A stretch of DNA of 64,000 nucleotides from Aphrocallistes beatrix (taxonomy: Eukaryota > Porifera > Hexactinellida > Sceptrulophora > Aphrocallistidae). The notes beneath the pieces were generated by a model. The model had not been told where the DNA came from. It made no database searches and saw only the letters and a list, made by a program, of their open reading frames with translations. Position numbers and translations under genes: made by a program. Below are positions 45,050 through 56,767 of the stretch, one piece after another. Position 1 is the stretch's first letter. Each line of letters opens with the position of its first letter. The stretch covers positions 1,364,001 to 1,428,000 of the forward strand of contig OY725490.1 of assembly GCA_963281255.1 (NCBI GenBank), read 5' to 3'.

Positions 45050-45539
45050 ATTCTTATAAGTTCTATGCTGACTGTCTACCAAATCCACCGCACATCCGCC
45101 AATACAAATATGATTGTTAAGTTCAACCCTACTTGGACTTCAAAAATCCCACTTTCATTTTCACTTTCAATTCACTTTCACTTCAACATTCCGAGTCCAA
45201 GTAGGGTTAATTAACAAACAAGTTAGAATTAGGATGATAGGAAGAGTTTATAGAGTTGTTTATATACAAATATATATTATAGTATAGCATAAATATTATC
45301 TTAGTGAAGGTTCGTTTCATCACTTTTAATTAAATAGTGGTACTCAACCACATTATCAGTTCAATATAAATGATACTGACTACAGTTGAAGGGCACTTTC
45401 TGAATTCCAGTTTTTCGAATTTCAATTATCCGAATCCCACTAGTTCTAATATGTTCGGATAACTGGCGTTCTACTGTATACTTAGTATTTCCTAGTACGT
45501 AGAATTCAATTTTATTTTTTGCTGTTAGAACAAGTTATA

Positions 45540-45728
45540 CAGTGGAGTCTCCGAATAACGGACACATTGGAAACATGGCTCTTATGCGTTGAAGAGATAT
45601 GTTTGCTTCTCGGAGAGTGCTTAACTATCACATACGTAAATATGGTGGATTCATTCCGTTCTAAGAGGTTTGTCCATTGTAGAGAGTTGTCCGATTTTCA
45701 GAGTTCATTTTTGGGAGACTCCACTATT
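45540..45728. mobile_element. Pogo-type MITE (CAGTGGAGTCTCC family)
   Basis: CAGTGGAGTCTCCGAATAAC at the left, GGGAGACTCCACT at the right, TA flanks. The paralogous copy is at 53253-53435, in the same flanking context (GCTGTTAGAACAAGTTAT), so the insertion predates the duplication. Confidence 0.65.
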
Positions 45729-46570
45729 GTACTTACTTTATTATTTTTGGGTGGAATATTTATTATATTTGACTCCTTGATTACCTTATTGTAAGAAATT
45801 AATTTCTTCAATTCGCGTTAATTTCCTTAATTTCCTGTAATTTGTACTATTTACCATATTTATACATTGGATGGACAAACTCCCAATTTGCATATTTTCC
45901 GATTTGAGAAGATACTATGTCGACCAGGTAGACTGGAAAGCTATTTTGGGACAAGAAATACCTTATTATGTATGTTTAGGAAATTAATGTGAATTTCTCC
46001 AAATCGCGTTATTTCCTATAATAAGATATACTTAACATACGATATAATGGTGATGAGATAAACCTGTAAGGAATACTGTATTATCATTGGAAGGATGGAA
46101 TATTATTTTATTTGATTCTATTACACTTGTTTGAGATAACAGAAGTGGTAATGAAATCCTGTGAGCATTACACCAAAGACATTCATCTACTTCACTCGAG
46201 CACCAGATTGTATTCCTGAACTCATGCAGGAGAATATGACTGGGAGTTCTGATACATACGTAATGTGATTGTGACGTCATAGTGTACACTACAAGTTCAA
46301 CATAATCTCACAATTGCGGAAGTTTATATATTATAGATTGTATATGAGCAAACATATGCATATGGACTTAGTGTAGTGTGTGCTTTAGAATCGAGAATAA
46401 GTGTGTAGATTGAAACGAATTAAGAGAACTTTATTATTGCACAATATCAACACAAACAGAATAATCTATGTAGTAACAAGCCTAATAGCGATGCATAGAA
46501 ACTACATTCACACATAATAATATAAAGAATAAATACATCATTTCATCATGCACACTTTCCACAATGCTAA

Positions 46571-47307
46571 TCACAAAATCACACAACACCTCGTATCTGT
46601 TTGTAACGAGCTGATCGTAGCGATGTAGTTAGCAGTGTCACTGTGCTGATACGTGGCGTACTGGAATAAACTACTCGACATACTAGTGTAAGTTTGGTTT
46701 TCGTAGTTCTTGGAATAAATCTGCACAGGGGCGGATACAGGGTTTAGACTCAGGGGGGCCAAAAGCGAGCGGAGAGAGCGAATGTAATGGGGGGTCTGGG
46801 GGGTAACCCCTTTTTTAACTTTAGGTGGTCAAAGATTAATGTACAGCAATAGTAGCATACTCAAGTTTTCACCTCTATCGAATCTAAATGAAAACTCGAA
46901 GCTAATGTTGGAGTATTCCTCTCAAATAAAGGAATAATTGTTACACTTATGGGTTAATCTAAATCAGATCTGATGAAATCATTCAACACGGAATGATTGA
47001 ATTGAAGAAAGAAGTATCTTAGTAGATATCATTGTAATTGAGAAAATAAACTCATATAATTGAGGGCTAAAGTTCACAAATCTGGGGGGCTAGGCCCCAA
47101 TAGCTCCCCCGTAGATCAATTCGTAAAATTTGCAGGGGGGCCATGGCCCCTCTGGACCCCCCTGTATCCGCCCCTGAATCTGCATCTTACATTGATAAAT
47201 TCCTAGTCCACACACGGTGTTGCTATCGATTTTCTGACTACAAATGAGCAGGAGTGGTGCTAAAAGACTTCTGCGAAAGATAATTTTGAAGACAGATTTT
47301 CAGCCAT
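46571..47307 (-). pseudogene. Zinc-ribbon-like protein 2, disrupted
   Basis: Starts MAENLSSKLSFAE at 47307 and soon hits a stop. The central CQNHSC region is deleted, then KIDSNTVCGLGI is recognisable near 47215-47245. A 451-bp hAT-type MITE (46726-47176) splits the gene before IYSKNYENQTYTSM, and the 3' end resembles the copy at 53949. So both a deletion and an insertion broke it. A poly(A) signal is conserved at 46430-46435. Confidence 0.8.
46726..47176. mobile_element. hAT-type MITE inside a zinc-ribbon gene copy
   Basis: 451 bp. CAGGGGCGGATACAGGG at the left, its inverse at the right, flanked by the 8-bp duplication AATCTGCA (46718-46725 and 47177-47184). The intact paralogue at 53949-54401 lacks it. 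Confidence 0.85.
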
Positions 47308-47309
47308 TT

Positions 47310-48290
47310 TTATTAATATAAAAATGATCCTTGCAAAGATGCGAATTGTTAGTATTTTATAATTAAACGCACGTACTTATACCTGTATAGAGATTGATGA
47401 GTCATATTGTAAGACATTATTTTAAGGATGAGTCATCTTAGTTGCTTTATATTATCGCTACATAGCAATACTATAGGAACTCTCAGAGTATGTTGTGTAC
47501 TGATAATTGTGCTGATACAACCCTGCGTCCATGTCTTGACTCAAGAATCAGAGCAATTTCGCGTCGAAATTGTGGTCTTTAGGTAAAAAGGGTTGAGACT
47601 CCCTTCCCTTACTTAAAGTGGTTTCGAAGTGTAAAACGCGACAAATGGAGTTCAGCCTCTGTCCTCCCTGAAAAAAATCCTAGCTTTTCTTTTGATTTGG
47701 ACTGCTAGGGTAAGGGCAGAGGAAGAACGAAAAGAATATTTATAGCAGTTTACACATGCTGTGCTCCTACAATAAATGTCTAACAGTTAGTACAGGAGTA
47801 TTCAAAGTATAATTGAAACCTGGTCTAGAAATAAAATGTATTGTGAAACATATATTGAGTGACCTATAGCAGGATGTATTGATTACCACTCTACAGAATA
47901 TAATGTTCAGTAGGTAGAGAGTTCGCATGGCTATCTTTTACTTCATCCTCAAGTAAGGAGTTTGAAGCTAAGCGCTTCGCTAAGAATAGCTGTATGTTCA
48001 TAATTGATAATTCCCAGATTTGCATATGGTCACCAAAAGGAATAGGAAAGATATCTGAACACCTAGGTGAAGATGAGTATCTTTATCCATGAGGTGCTCA
48101 GCTTAGAGTTACAGATGTTAAAGAAGAGAATGGATTAACAAAAATTTAAAATTGATATGTAGAACTGAACCAAGACAATTCGTGCATATCGTTGGCATTA
48201 ATCTAGAAAAAAAGCGAATGAAGTAAAAGAATTGATGACAAATTCATTAAGAGAAGAAAAGAATTTGAGAACAGATATTTTCAATTACTC
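47310..48290. other. Upstream remnants of a decayed gene
   Basis: Short open stretches such as RTEPRQFVHIVGINLEKKRM (48158-48217) may be the eroded middle of the GTPase-like gene that follows. No P-loop seen. Otherwise no gene. Confidence 0.35.
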
Positions 48291-48920
48291 TTGCTACGCC
48301 GTGTAATTGAAGAAAATAGTAGCTATGAAACACAGATAACCCAAAATATTGTGAAGACGGAAAATCTCAAAACAAATAGTGCTTTTATTTGTACTAAATG
48401 CAGACACACGTGTCATTACCCTTGTCCTGAGAAAGACATGAATGGAGGAGGTTGCATAGTGAGTATACCTACCGACGAAAACAATTGCAAAAAATGCCCA
48501 AATAACTGTAATTTAGTCCATCATAGGAGAGTAAAGTATAGATATATAATCGTAGCAACGACGCAAACTAGAATAAACCAACATATGAGAAAAATATTTG
48601 AAAGAGCGAGAGAACAAGAACAAGCAGAAAGGATGCGAATATAAACTAAACAGCGTGAACTCAATGCTGCTATCCAGAGAATCGATACTATACTGGCTGA
48701 ATGGGATTAAATGACGAGTCAATTAAACGAAAAGCTAGAACAAGAACAAGCAGCAGCGAGAGCAGATTCAGTGAGAGTATATATGTACTACAAGTACTAT
48801 GCCTACAACAATAATGAACTCATGCAAACTCTCAGAAAACAATTGCAGCAGAACGAATTAATTAGGCATTCTAGTGTTTCCAGTAGAGAATCAGCTGATC
48901 CAGTGTGTATACTTAAGTAG
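48291..48920 (+). pseudogene. Cys-rich C-terminal region of a P-loop GTPase-like protein, two in-frame stops
   Basis: One frame runs from 48291 to 48920 with TAA at 48642-48644 and 48708-48710. It has FICTKCRHTCHYPCPEKDMN, then GGGCIVSI, then CKKCPNNCNLVHHRRVKYRY. This C-x2-C-x3-CHxPC ... C-x2-CPxxC-x(n)-H-x(n)-YR layout matches the zinc-binding tail of uncharacterised GTPase proteins known in fish and amoebae (family resemblance from memory). It ends in a charged coiled coil (FERAREQEQAERMRI, then EKLEQEQAAARADS). The GTPase domain upstream is not recognisable. Confidence 0.55.
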
Positions 48921-49894
48921 GTCCCCTCTTTTCTCACCCCTAGACATCTTAACATAGTACTCGTGTAGGTTCATAGGATAATTGTGTGTGCTACAATTAT
49001 TGATTAAACTCTTGTTCAGTCTGTGACATGATTATATTGTAGGCTATGCAACGCTATGTCTTGCTAGCATTAATTAAGACTGATGAGTCAATTGCTTTCT
49101 AATTCTGATTATATTATACGCGTATACAGTAAGGCAGTGGTTCCCAACCTGGGGTCCATGGACCCCTTAGTGGTCCACAGAAGATATCAGGGAGTCCACA
49201 GGATTAGAAATTTTGTGTTACGGTTAATAGGAGGGGGTCTACAGAATATAGAAAAATTGCAATAGGGGATCCATAGCCAAGAAAAGGTTGAAAACCGCTG
49301 CAGTAAGGAATAAGAGTAGGGATTACAATCCGGGGATTTTTTCGGGATTTCGGGATTAGAAGAAGCATAAGCAGTTTAGGTGAATCTTCGAAGAAAAAGT
49401 ACTAAATTAGTATTATATAATTTAAAGTTGTAGCAGCACATTTAATAATAGCTGAGTGTTTGAGATGGAACTACAATAATATTACTACTTTTCATTGTGT
49501 CTAAGTTATTCTAGAGAACTTACAAGTACGAAGCACTAAATATAGGAATATAAATTTCTGGGAATACCTTAAGAAAATTTCAGAATATCAGAATATTATC
49601 GCATATTTAAATTCTTCCATAGTTTGTCCTGTGCAGTGATGCAAATGGATCAATATTCCATGTGCCGACGGGTCCTTTTAGACAGGTCATGACTCAGTGG
49701 TTGTGGAAAAGATTTATTACCTGCTGTCCCAACCATGCCTGTTTTTCTTGAACGTAAATATGCTGCCAGATCCAAAGATCACATGGCCTTTATCCAAGAT
49801 GCCTAATTTAATTAGGTACAGTATCTAGATTTTCCGGGACGGTCCTGTCCCGTCCCGGAAATTAGGCATGCCCCTAAATAAATATTTCTGATTA
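48921..49894. other. Spacer with one MITE and short inverted repeats
   Basis: Apart from the MITE at 49135-49300 there is a GGGATTTCGGGATT block near 49340 and a CGGGACGG / CCGTCCCG pair near 49835-49855, perhaps ends of an old element. No gene. Confidence 0.4.
49135..49300. mobile_element. hAT MITE, 166 bp
   Basis: CAGTGGTTCCCAACCTGGGG at the left and AGGTTGAAAACCGCTG at the right, flanked by the perfect duplication CAGTAAGG. Left TIR equals that of the hAT at 35380, so it may be mobilised by the same transposase type. Confidence 0.85.
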
Positions 49895-50223
49895 CAGTCG
49901 ACTCTCTCGTTAATACGAACACGGATAAGGAGTACAATCGGATAAGAAGTACAAGTTTTGATTCCCCAACCTAATCTATGGCAAAATATATACAAACGAA
50001 CTCCGGTTAACACGAACACGGATAAGACGAAATATCGGATAATAAGTACGATTTGTGGGTCCCCTTCAGTGCGTTTTCAATACTAAATACATCGGTTAAT
50101 ACGAACACGGATAATACGAACAGGTGTGTGCCTACGAGCACTTTGAATATGGTACGTAGTATGTACGTAGATAGATACTAGACAGATATTTCTCAATGAA
50201 AATACAGTCGAATCTCGTTAATA

Positions 50224-51534
50224 CGTAGGGCACTCGAAAAGTTTTGACGTTTGCTATGAAACCATTAATCTAGAAGAAAGATTTATTGCTAATTCGTTTC
50301 ATTCTGCGGTTATTAGCATACACTGAAAATTTCATTCATTTATCTTTCATACTTTCAGAAATATTTGACTTGTTAGTCTGCATGGCTTCTAACTTGCTTG
50401 CATCATCCTCAGATTTCACAAGACGTGATTTTCGTGCAATGATTTTGATTTTATTCAAAATGAAGAAGACGAGGCAGGAGATCCATGAAACTTTACAGGA
50501 ACATTTCCTAGATGTTGCTCCTTCTTTGAGTACAATTGAGCGATGGTACAGAGAATTTACTCATGGGAACTTCGTTCTGGAGGATGCTCCTCGTGCAGGG
50601 AGGCCGAGTGTTTCCCACAATGAGCAAAATGTGGATCAAGTATTGGAACTAGTGATCCAGGATTCTCATGTTACATACGCTCAGATAGAGCATGAAACTG
50701 GCCTCTCATCGGGGACTATTAATACCATTATACATAAATAACTTTGTCTACGAAAGTTGTGTGCCCGCTGGATCCCCCATTCTTTGACTTTAGAGCAAAA
50801 ATCGGCCCGAGTTGACTTTCGCAAAATTATGCTCAAAAGATTTAATAATGGAACTTCAAGGGCTGTTTCGGATATTCTTACAGGGGATGAAACATGGATA
50901 TACCATTATGATCCGGAAACAAAACAACAATCGAAGGAGTGGGTGGAAGAAGATGCTCCACCCCCAACAAAAGTACGAAGGGCGAAATCTGTAGGGAAGC
51001 AAATGTGGGCAATTTTTTTCAGATCCAGTGGGTTTGTAGCAGCTGTGGCGCTTGAGGATAGAAAAACAGTTACTGCCGATTGGTACACCACAGTATGCCT
51101 CCCCAAAGTCATCACAGAAATAAATTCACAGCGTGAAAAGACGGGCGTCAGGGGAATTTTGCTCCATCATGATAACGCATCATCTCACACCGCACTCAGA
51201 ACTCGCGAGTTTTTGGAAGATTGTGGACTTAGAACACTGCCCCATCCTCCCTACAGTCCAGACCTAGCCCCTTGCGACTTCTGGCTGTTCCCTACGATAA
51301 AGAATGAGTTGCGTGGAAGGAGATTTTCATCGAATGAGGAGCTGGCGGGGGCACTTTTCAAGGTAATCGAAGCCATACCCAAAGATGAGTGGAAAATGTG
51401 TTTTCAGAAGTGGTTTGGTAGAATGAAAAAATGTATAGAGTCTCATGGAGAGTATTTTGAAAAAATGTAATATAAATCTTCATACTAACTATTTGATATG
51501 TAGGTGAACGTCAAAACTTTTCGAGTGCCCCTCG
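50224..51534 (+). mobile_element. Mariner transposon, nearly complete
   Basis: 1311 bp. TIRs of about 28 bp (left CGTAGGGCACTCGAAAAG, right inverse with CGAG end), flanked by TA at 50222-50223 and 51535-51536. Single transposase ORF inside with one nonsense codon. Confidence 0.9.
50382..51470 (+). pseudogene. Mariner transposase (DD34D) with a single in-frame stop
   Basis: ATG at 50382 (MASNLLASSSDFTRRDFR). The frame is open except TAA at 50739-50741. N-terminal helix-turn-helix domains include SLSTIERWYREFTHGN and DAPRAGRPS. Catalytic residues are DILTGDETWIYHYDPETKQQ (D1), LLHHDNASSHTA (D2) and HPPYSPDLAPCDFWLF (D3) with 34 residues between D2 and D3. At about 361 codons it is near the normal mariner length of 345. 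Young copy by its intact TIRs and frame, but inactive as read here unless the stop is an assembly error or is polymorphic. Confidence 0.88.
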
Positions 51535-51789
51535 TACAACATGGATAATGAGTTCTCTATTTTACAAGTACAATTTCATACTCTCACGTAGTTATAACTA
51601 TGTATATTAAGTATTTTGGACAAATGTGGCTATGTACGTACTTCGGTTAATACGTACTCCGGATAAGGAGTACAAATCTCCACGGTCCATTGGTGTACGT
51701 GTTAACGAGAGTCGACTGTATTTTCTTTTATGACTGTTCATTCGATAAGGACGATTTCACGATGACTTTATGTAACAAATAATATAAGG

Positions 51790-52015
51790 TAGATTTATAT
51801 CTTAACATCTATTGTAAAGAAACCATTAATGGTTATACTTTTTTCATTAAAACAGACCCATAACTTGATTGTAATGAAACTGTATTATAAGCTAGCGTAT
51901 TCTAAACTCAGTGCTTATAAAACTACTTTACAAACTTCAAACAAAACTAAATACAGGTAAGTTGAGCTCTATGCTCTGGGTGTCTATCCGATGCCCTTAT
52001 TCTAAAAATAAAACA
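51790..52015 (+). promoter_or_regulatory. Candidate TATA promoter and donor, copy 2
   Basis: TATAAA at 51916 and donor ATACAG|GTAAGT with GT at 51957. High similarity to copy 1 over about 210 nt. Confidence 0.45.
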
Positions 52016-52268
52016 GTGATTTCTTATTTTATTAACTGAATATAGTTAGTATCTCGTTTATGGGAATTTATATATACGTATATCTATAACGAATTGAAAT
52101 AAAAAATTACCAGGCACAAATAGCTGACTTTTGTTATGCTGATGTTGAGTTTTGGATATGGCTCCAATAAGTTCTGACCTTAAACAAAAATGTTGACTAA
52201 TCATGGAATTATAACGTTATTGTCACCTCTAGGACGTCCCACCAAAAACGGGATGGTTGGCATGTATA

Positions 52269-52804
52269 TGTTGCAGTGTAAATGCGAAACTGGTGGATTC
52301 GCGAATACACTGAATAGTTGGTGGATTCGCGAAAACTCCGGTGCAAATGCGAAACCTTTTTATCTTAAATCTTATGGTTGGTTAATTATATAACTCAAAG
52401 GAAATACGTAGTATTTACACTATTATTAGTAATACTCAGCTGTTTCATAACTAAAAATTTGACAGTAAGATGATGTAAACAACATGTTTTCAAAGCTACT
52501 ATACAACTACATTTTTGGCGTGAGAAAGTAAAGTTTCTAAAACTTAAAACATACCAAAAAGCAAATAATATAGCATAGCATGAGGAGTGATGTATGTAAT
52601 GTAAGAATAATTTGTCAAGCTTGAAGATTACATGAAAACGATTTAGAATAAGGTTTTACATTCATTGATCTTGATTAAAAGTTTTGTTGTAATCTAGTTG
52701 TTCCTATGAGAAATATAAATCAACCATAAGATTTAAGATAAAAAGGTTTCGCATTTGCACCGGTGTATTCGCGAATACACCAGTTTCGCATTTACACTGC
52801 AACA
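52269..52804. mobile_element. MITE, second copy of the TGTTGCAGTG family
   Basis: 536 bp, flanked by TATA. It splits the paralogue of the possible exon at 44990; the copy near 45.01 kb is the empty site. Confidence 0.8.
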
Positions 52805-53948
52805 TATACATTTACTGGGATGAGGCGATATTCTTATAAGTTCTATGCTGACTGTCTACCAAATGCACCAATACAAATATGATCGTTAAGTTTGATAAAC
52901 AAGTTAGAATTAGGATGATAGAGTTTATAGAGTTGCTTATATACAAATATATCCTTTCGATTAAAACTCGATTAATGTGTATGCAGCGCATGCAAGCGAA
53001 GCGCGCTTGTATTATACTATAGCATAAAGTTTATCTTTGCGAAGGTTCTTTTCATCACTTTTAATTAAATAGTGGTACTCAACCACGTTATCAGTTCAAT
53101 ATAAATGATACTAACTACAGTTGAAGGGCATTTTCTGAATTCAATTTTTCGAACTTCAGTTAGCCGAACCCCATTAATCCCAATATGTTCGGATAACTGG
53201 CATTCTACTGTATATTTCCTTGTTTCATTTTTTGCTGTTAGAACAAGTTATTCAGTGAGTCTCCAAATAACGGACACATTGGGGATATGGTTTTAGTTCG
53301 TTGTAGAGATATGTTTGCTTCTCGGAGAGTGTTTAACTCTCACATACGTATATGGTAGATTCATTCAGTTCTACGAGATTTGTCCGTTGTAGAGTTGTCC
53401 GAATTTCAGAGTGTCCATTTTGGGGGACTCCACTGTAGTGCCTACTGTATTATTTTTGGAAGGATGGAAAATTATTTATATTTGATTCTATTGCACCTGT
53501 TTGAGATAACAGAAGTGGTAATGAAATCCTGTGAGCATTACACTGAAGACATTCATCTTACTCGAGCACCAGACTGTATTCCTGAACTCATGCAGGAAAT
53601 ATTTATTTTGAGAGTTCTGATACATATGTAATGTAACTGTGACGTCAGTGTACACTACAAATTCAACACAATCTCACAATTGTGGAAGTTTATGCTTGTT
53701 ATATATTATAGATTCTATATGAGCAAACTTATGTATATGGACTTAGTGTAGTGCGTGTTTCAGAATTGAGAATATGTGTGTAGATTGAAACAAATTGAGA
53801 GAACTTTATTTTTACACAATATCAACACAAGCAGAATAATCTATGTAGTAACAAGCCTAATAGTAATGCATAGGAACTACATTCACACATAATACCTATA
53901 GAGAAATACAAACATCATTTCACCATGTCACACTTTTCACAATGTTAA
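52805..53948. repeat. Duplicated spacer without genes
   Basis: Matches 45025-46560 (GAGTTTATAGAGTTG, then a MITE at 53253-53435, then GAAATCCTGTGAGCATTACAC). A short Helitron-like copy lies at 52955-53011. The right end is the 3' UTR of the next gene, with AATAAA on the minus strand at 53805-53810. Confidence 0.5.
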
Positions 53949-54401
53949 TCACAAAATCACACACCCCGCATCTGTAGTGGTTGCATTTGTTTGTAACGAA
54001 CTGATCGTAGCCGTGTAGTTAGCAGTGTCACTGTGCTGGTATTTGGCGTACTGGAATGAACCACTCGACATACTAATGTAAGTTTGGTTTTCGTAGTTCT
54101 CGGAATAAATGCGAATCTTACATTGATTAATGCCTAGTCCACACACGGTGTTGCTATCGATTTTCTGGCTACAAATCGGACATTTTAGGTTATTTACTTG
54201 GGCATTGAGGGTACAACGTCCTCCGGAATCTTGGAAGAATCCTTTAGCTATCCAAACGTCTTCATTATGCGCTTTACAAGAGTAATTCTGACAGCGACCC
54301 TCAATGTTCAAGCCACGAGACACTTTTCTCCAGTCAGGAGCAGGAGTGGTGCTAAAAGACAGTTCTGCGAAAGATACTTTTGAAGACAAATTTTCAGCCA
54401 T
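53949..54401 (-). CDS. Small Cys-rich zinc-ribbon-like protein 3
   Basis: ATG at 54401 (MAENLSSKVSFAELSFS), 150 codons, the longest copy. Core GLNIEGRCQNYSCKAHNEDV, GRCTLNAQVNNLKCPICSQ, DSNTVCGLGINQCKIRIYS. Six or more conserved Cys positions in three pairs (CxxxxC, CPIC, CGLxxxxC) suggest metal binding. C-terminus ends TTTDAGCVIL. The ending CVIL resembles a CaaX-type prenylation box (C-aliphatic-aliphatic-L, geranylgeranylation type), which the pseudogene copy at 46571 also has. Function unknown. Confidence 0.78.
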   Translation of the reverse strand: MAENLSSKVSFAELSFSTTPAPDWRKVSRGLNIEGRCQNYSCKAHNEDVWIAKGFFQDSGGRCTLNAQVNNLKCPICSQKIDSNTVCGLGINQCKIRIYSENYENQTYISMSSGSFQYAKYQHSDTANYTATISSLQTNATTTDAGCVIL

Positions 54402-56389
54402 TTTTATTAGTGTAAAATTTATCTTTGCGAAAGTTGCGAATTGTTAGTATTCTACATTAAACTCACGTACTTATACCTGTATAGAGATTGATTAATGCAT
54501 ATAGAATGAGTCATATTGTAAGAAACTACATTAAGAATGAGTCATACTAGTTGCTTTATATTTTGCTACATAGCAATACTATAGGAACTCTCAGAGTATG
54601 TTGTGTATTGCTAATAGGGCTGATAGCATTAAATTAGAAGTATCAGAATAACATTGTTCTATATCAGACTTAATTAGTGTCCTTTACTGGTAATGGGTTG
54701 GAATCGGGATTAAATTCCCTGAACCCGAGTATGATTATGGAACTGAACCCGACTCGAGTCACCCGATCGGAAACAATAATTTATATTTTAGACATAACTA
54801 AAGTGCTTAAATTGCACTAAAACAATCTCTGTTTTTGTGTTTGGCGCTGAATGGAATATCTCTAGTGCTAAGACAGTCTCCGGCGAAAGTAGACTTCTGC
54901 GTTCATTAACCATTGTCCACCTTAATCACTAACTCGAACCTGAACCCAATTCCAACTCTGCTGGATACTCTCTCATACAAATAACCAGCTGCAGGACGAT
55001 GAACAAATCACAACCCTCTGATTTATTCGTTCAAGCAGATAAAAGGTGTTATGATTTATTCTCTTGCATATGATTGTTTCATTCAGTACATAGACGCCCC
55101 AGCCAACATAGAATGAGATTATAAAGGTGGTTAATATTATGGTAAATAATAGAAGAGAAAGAAAGCGATGGGATTTGGGTCAATTGAGTATAATCCCATA
55201 TAAGTAAAAGTTTAATTAAGCATTATTATATCCTTTTTCTGATAGAGACTAGCTTCCAAAGGTTGACATGGGATTTTCAGGGGTGTAGATTTCGAATTCT
55301 TTTTATTATGGACCTAACCTTTTTTCTCCAGTTATGAATTCATTATTCACTGTAGATGAATGACGTTTTTAGTGTGCTTCCTATAGTATTAGTATAGTAG
55401 CATAGCTACCATACTAATAGTATAGGATGCACAGTACTAAAATGAGGATGTTCCGGCCGGCCGGCCGTCCGAAATTCGTGTCCTGACCGGAGTTTAAGAG
55501 ATATCGTCTTGAAATTTTTACAGTAGGTGCAAAGTGATATGGAGATGTGCACCTCGGTGTTCACACCTCGCCGAGTTCACACCTCGCCGAGATAGGTGAC
55601 AAAATGTGCTGGCCAATCAAATTCTATTATTTTATAATGCAAATACATTGGAATAAAATAGTATTGACTTATGCATACAATCAAAAGAACTATTTGTGAT
55701 TGAAATTCATTGGTTTATGTGAGAACCAATCAATTATCAGCCTTTTATAATGCCATTCACACGATTCTATTTCATATAAATGATTGAATACTGCTATTTT
55801 GAGTCTATAATTTGATTGTTAACAACAATTAAAGTGTGTTATATGCTACGATCAATCAATTCGATCATAAAATAACTTTTAACGACATGGACTGGAATTG
55901 ATTATTTAAGTATAATAAAGGTGACTTATGAGATTTGGAAGCACACTTCCATCCCGTCTGTGGGGGTTTTTTTATTAGTAGTGAATTATAAAACAATCAA
56001 CCTTCTCTGATAGAACGCAGAGTGACTCTGCGGACATCTAGTGCCCATAAGCAAGCGAAGCGTGCTTGTTTATTGTAAATAAGCAAACTTCCTACAGCAG
56101 GACCTCATTAAAACGAACATATAGAGGAAGGTCGAAATTTGCTCGTATTTTCTTGAATTCGTATTAACCAGAGTGACTTATTTTCCTCTCTGTACACTTT
56201 ATAATTGAAGATAAGGATTTAGATTGAAACAAATTGAGAGAACTTTACAATACACAACATCAATACAAACAGAATAATCTAAGGTAAAATTTACCAACAT
56301 TAAGCCTAGCTGTATCAATGCATAGCTACTACATCCACACATAATATAAAGAAATACAAACAGCATTTCATCCTGCCACACAATGCTAA
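54402..56389. repeat. Duplicated upstream region
   Basis: The 5' flank (TGAGTCATATTGTAAGA, then TTGCTTTATATT and GGTAATGGGTTGGAATCGGG) is shared by all zinc-ribbon copies. 55372-55974 is an insertion absent from the next copy. It includes a (GGCC)n palindrome at 55453-55465 and the CTCGGCGAG repeat at 55545-55920. No other gene. Confidence 0.5.
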
Positions 56390-56767
56390 TCACAGTGGAC
56401 TGATGTTAGCGATGTAACCAGCAGTGTCAGTGTGCTGGTATTCAGTGTACTGGAATGAATCAGTGGACGATGCGGAAATCTCTATCTTGCACTCAAAAAT
56501 GCCTAGTCCACACACGGTGTTACTATCGATTTTCTGATTGCAAATCGGACATTTGAGATTCTTTACCTCAGTATTGAACGTACAACGTCCTCCGGTATGT
56601 TCAAGGAACCTTTTAGCTATCCAAACCTTTTCATTATACGCTTTACATGAGTGATTCTGACAGCGACCCTCAATATTCAAGCCTTGAGACACACTTCTCC
56701 AGTCAGGACCAGTGGAGTCAAAAGTCTTTTTGGCAAAAGATAATTTTGAAAATAAATTTTCAGCCAT
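56390..56767 (-). CDS. Small Cys-rich zinc-ribbon-like protein 4
   Basis: ATG at 56767 (MAENLFSKLSFAKKTFDS), 125 codons. Core GLNIEGRCQNHSCKAYNEKV, GRCTFNTEVKNLKCPICNQ, NTVCGLGIFECKIEIS. Ends YIANISPL, without the CVIL tail of copies 2 and 3. Forms a close pair with the next copy, 2127 bp away. Confidence 0.78.
   Translation of the reverse strand: MAENLFSKLSFAKKTFDSTGPDWRSVSQGLNIEGRCQNHSCKAYNEKVWIAKRFLEHTGGRCTFNTEVKNLKCPICNQKIDSNTVCGLGIFECKIEISASSTDSFQYTEYQHTDTAGYIANISPL

Larger units (their letters stand above)
49895..51718. mobile_element. TA-type MITE(s) hosting a mariner
   Basis: Left CAGTCGACTCTCTCGTTAAT, right inverse GTTAACGAGAGTCGACTG, both next to TA. A second left-like end (CAGTCGAATCTCGTTAATAC) at 50204 suggests two adjacent copies. 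The interior repeats AATACGAACACGGATAA. Mariner 50224-51534 is inserted in it. Confidence 0.65.

Noticed and set aside
45519-45794. 91-codon plus-strand frame
   Set aside because: Lies over a TA-flanked MITE; the paralogous copy at 53.25 kb does not keep the frame.
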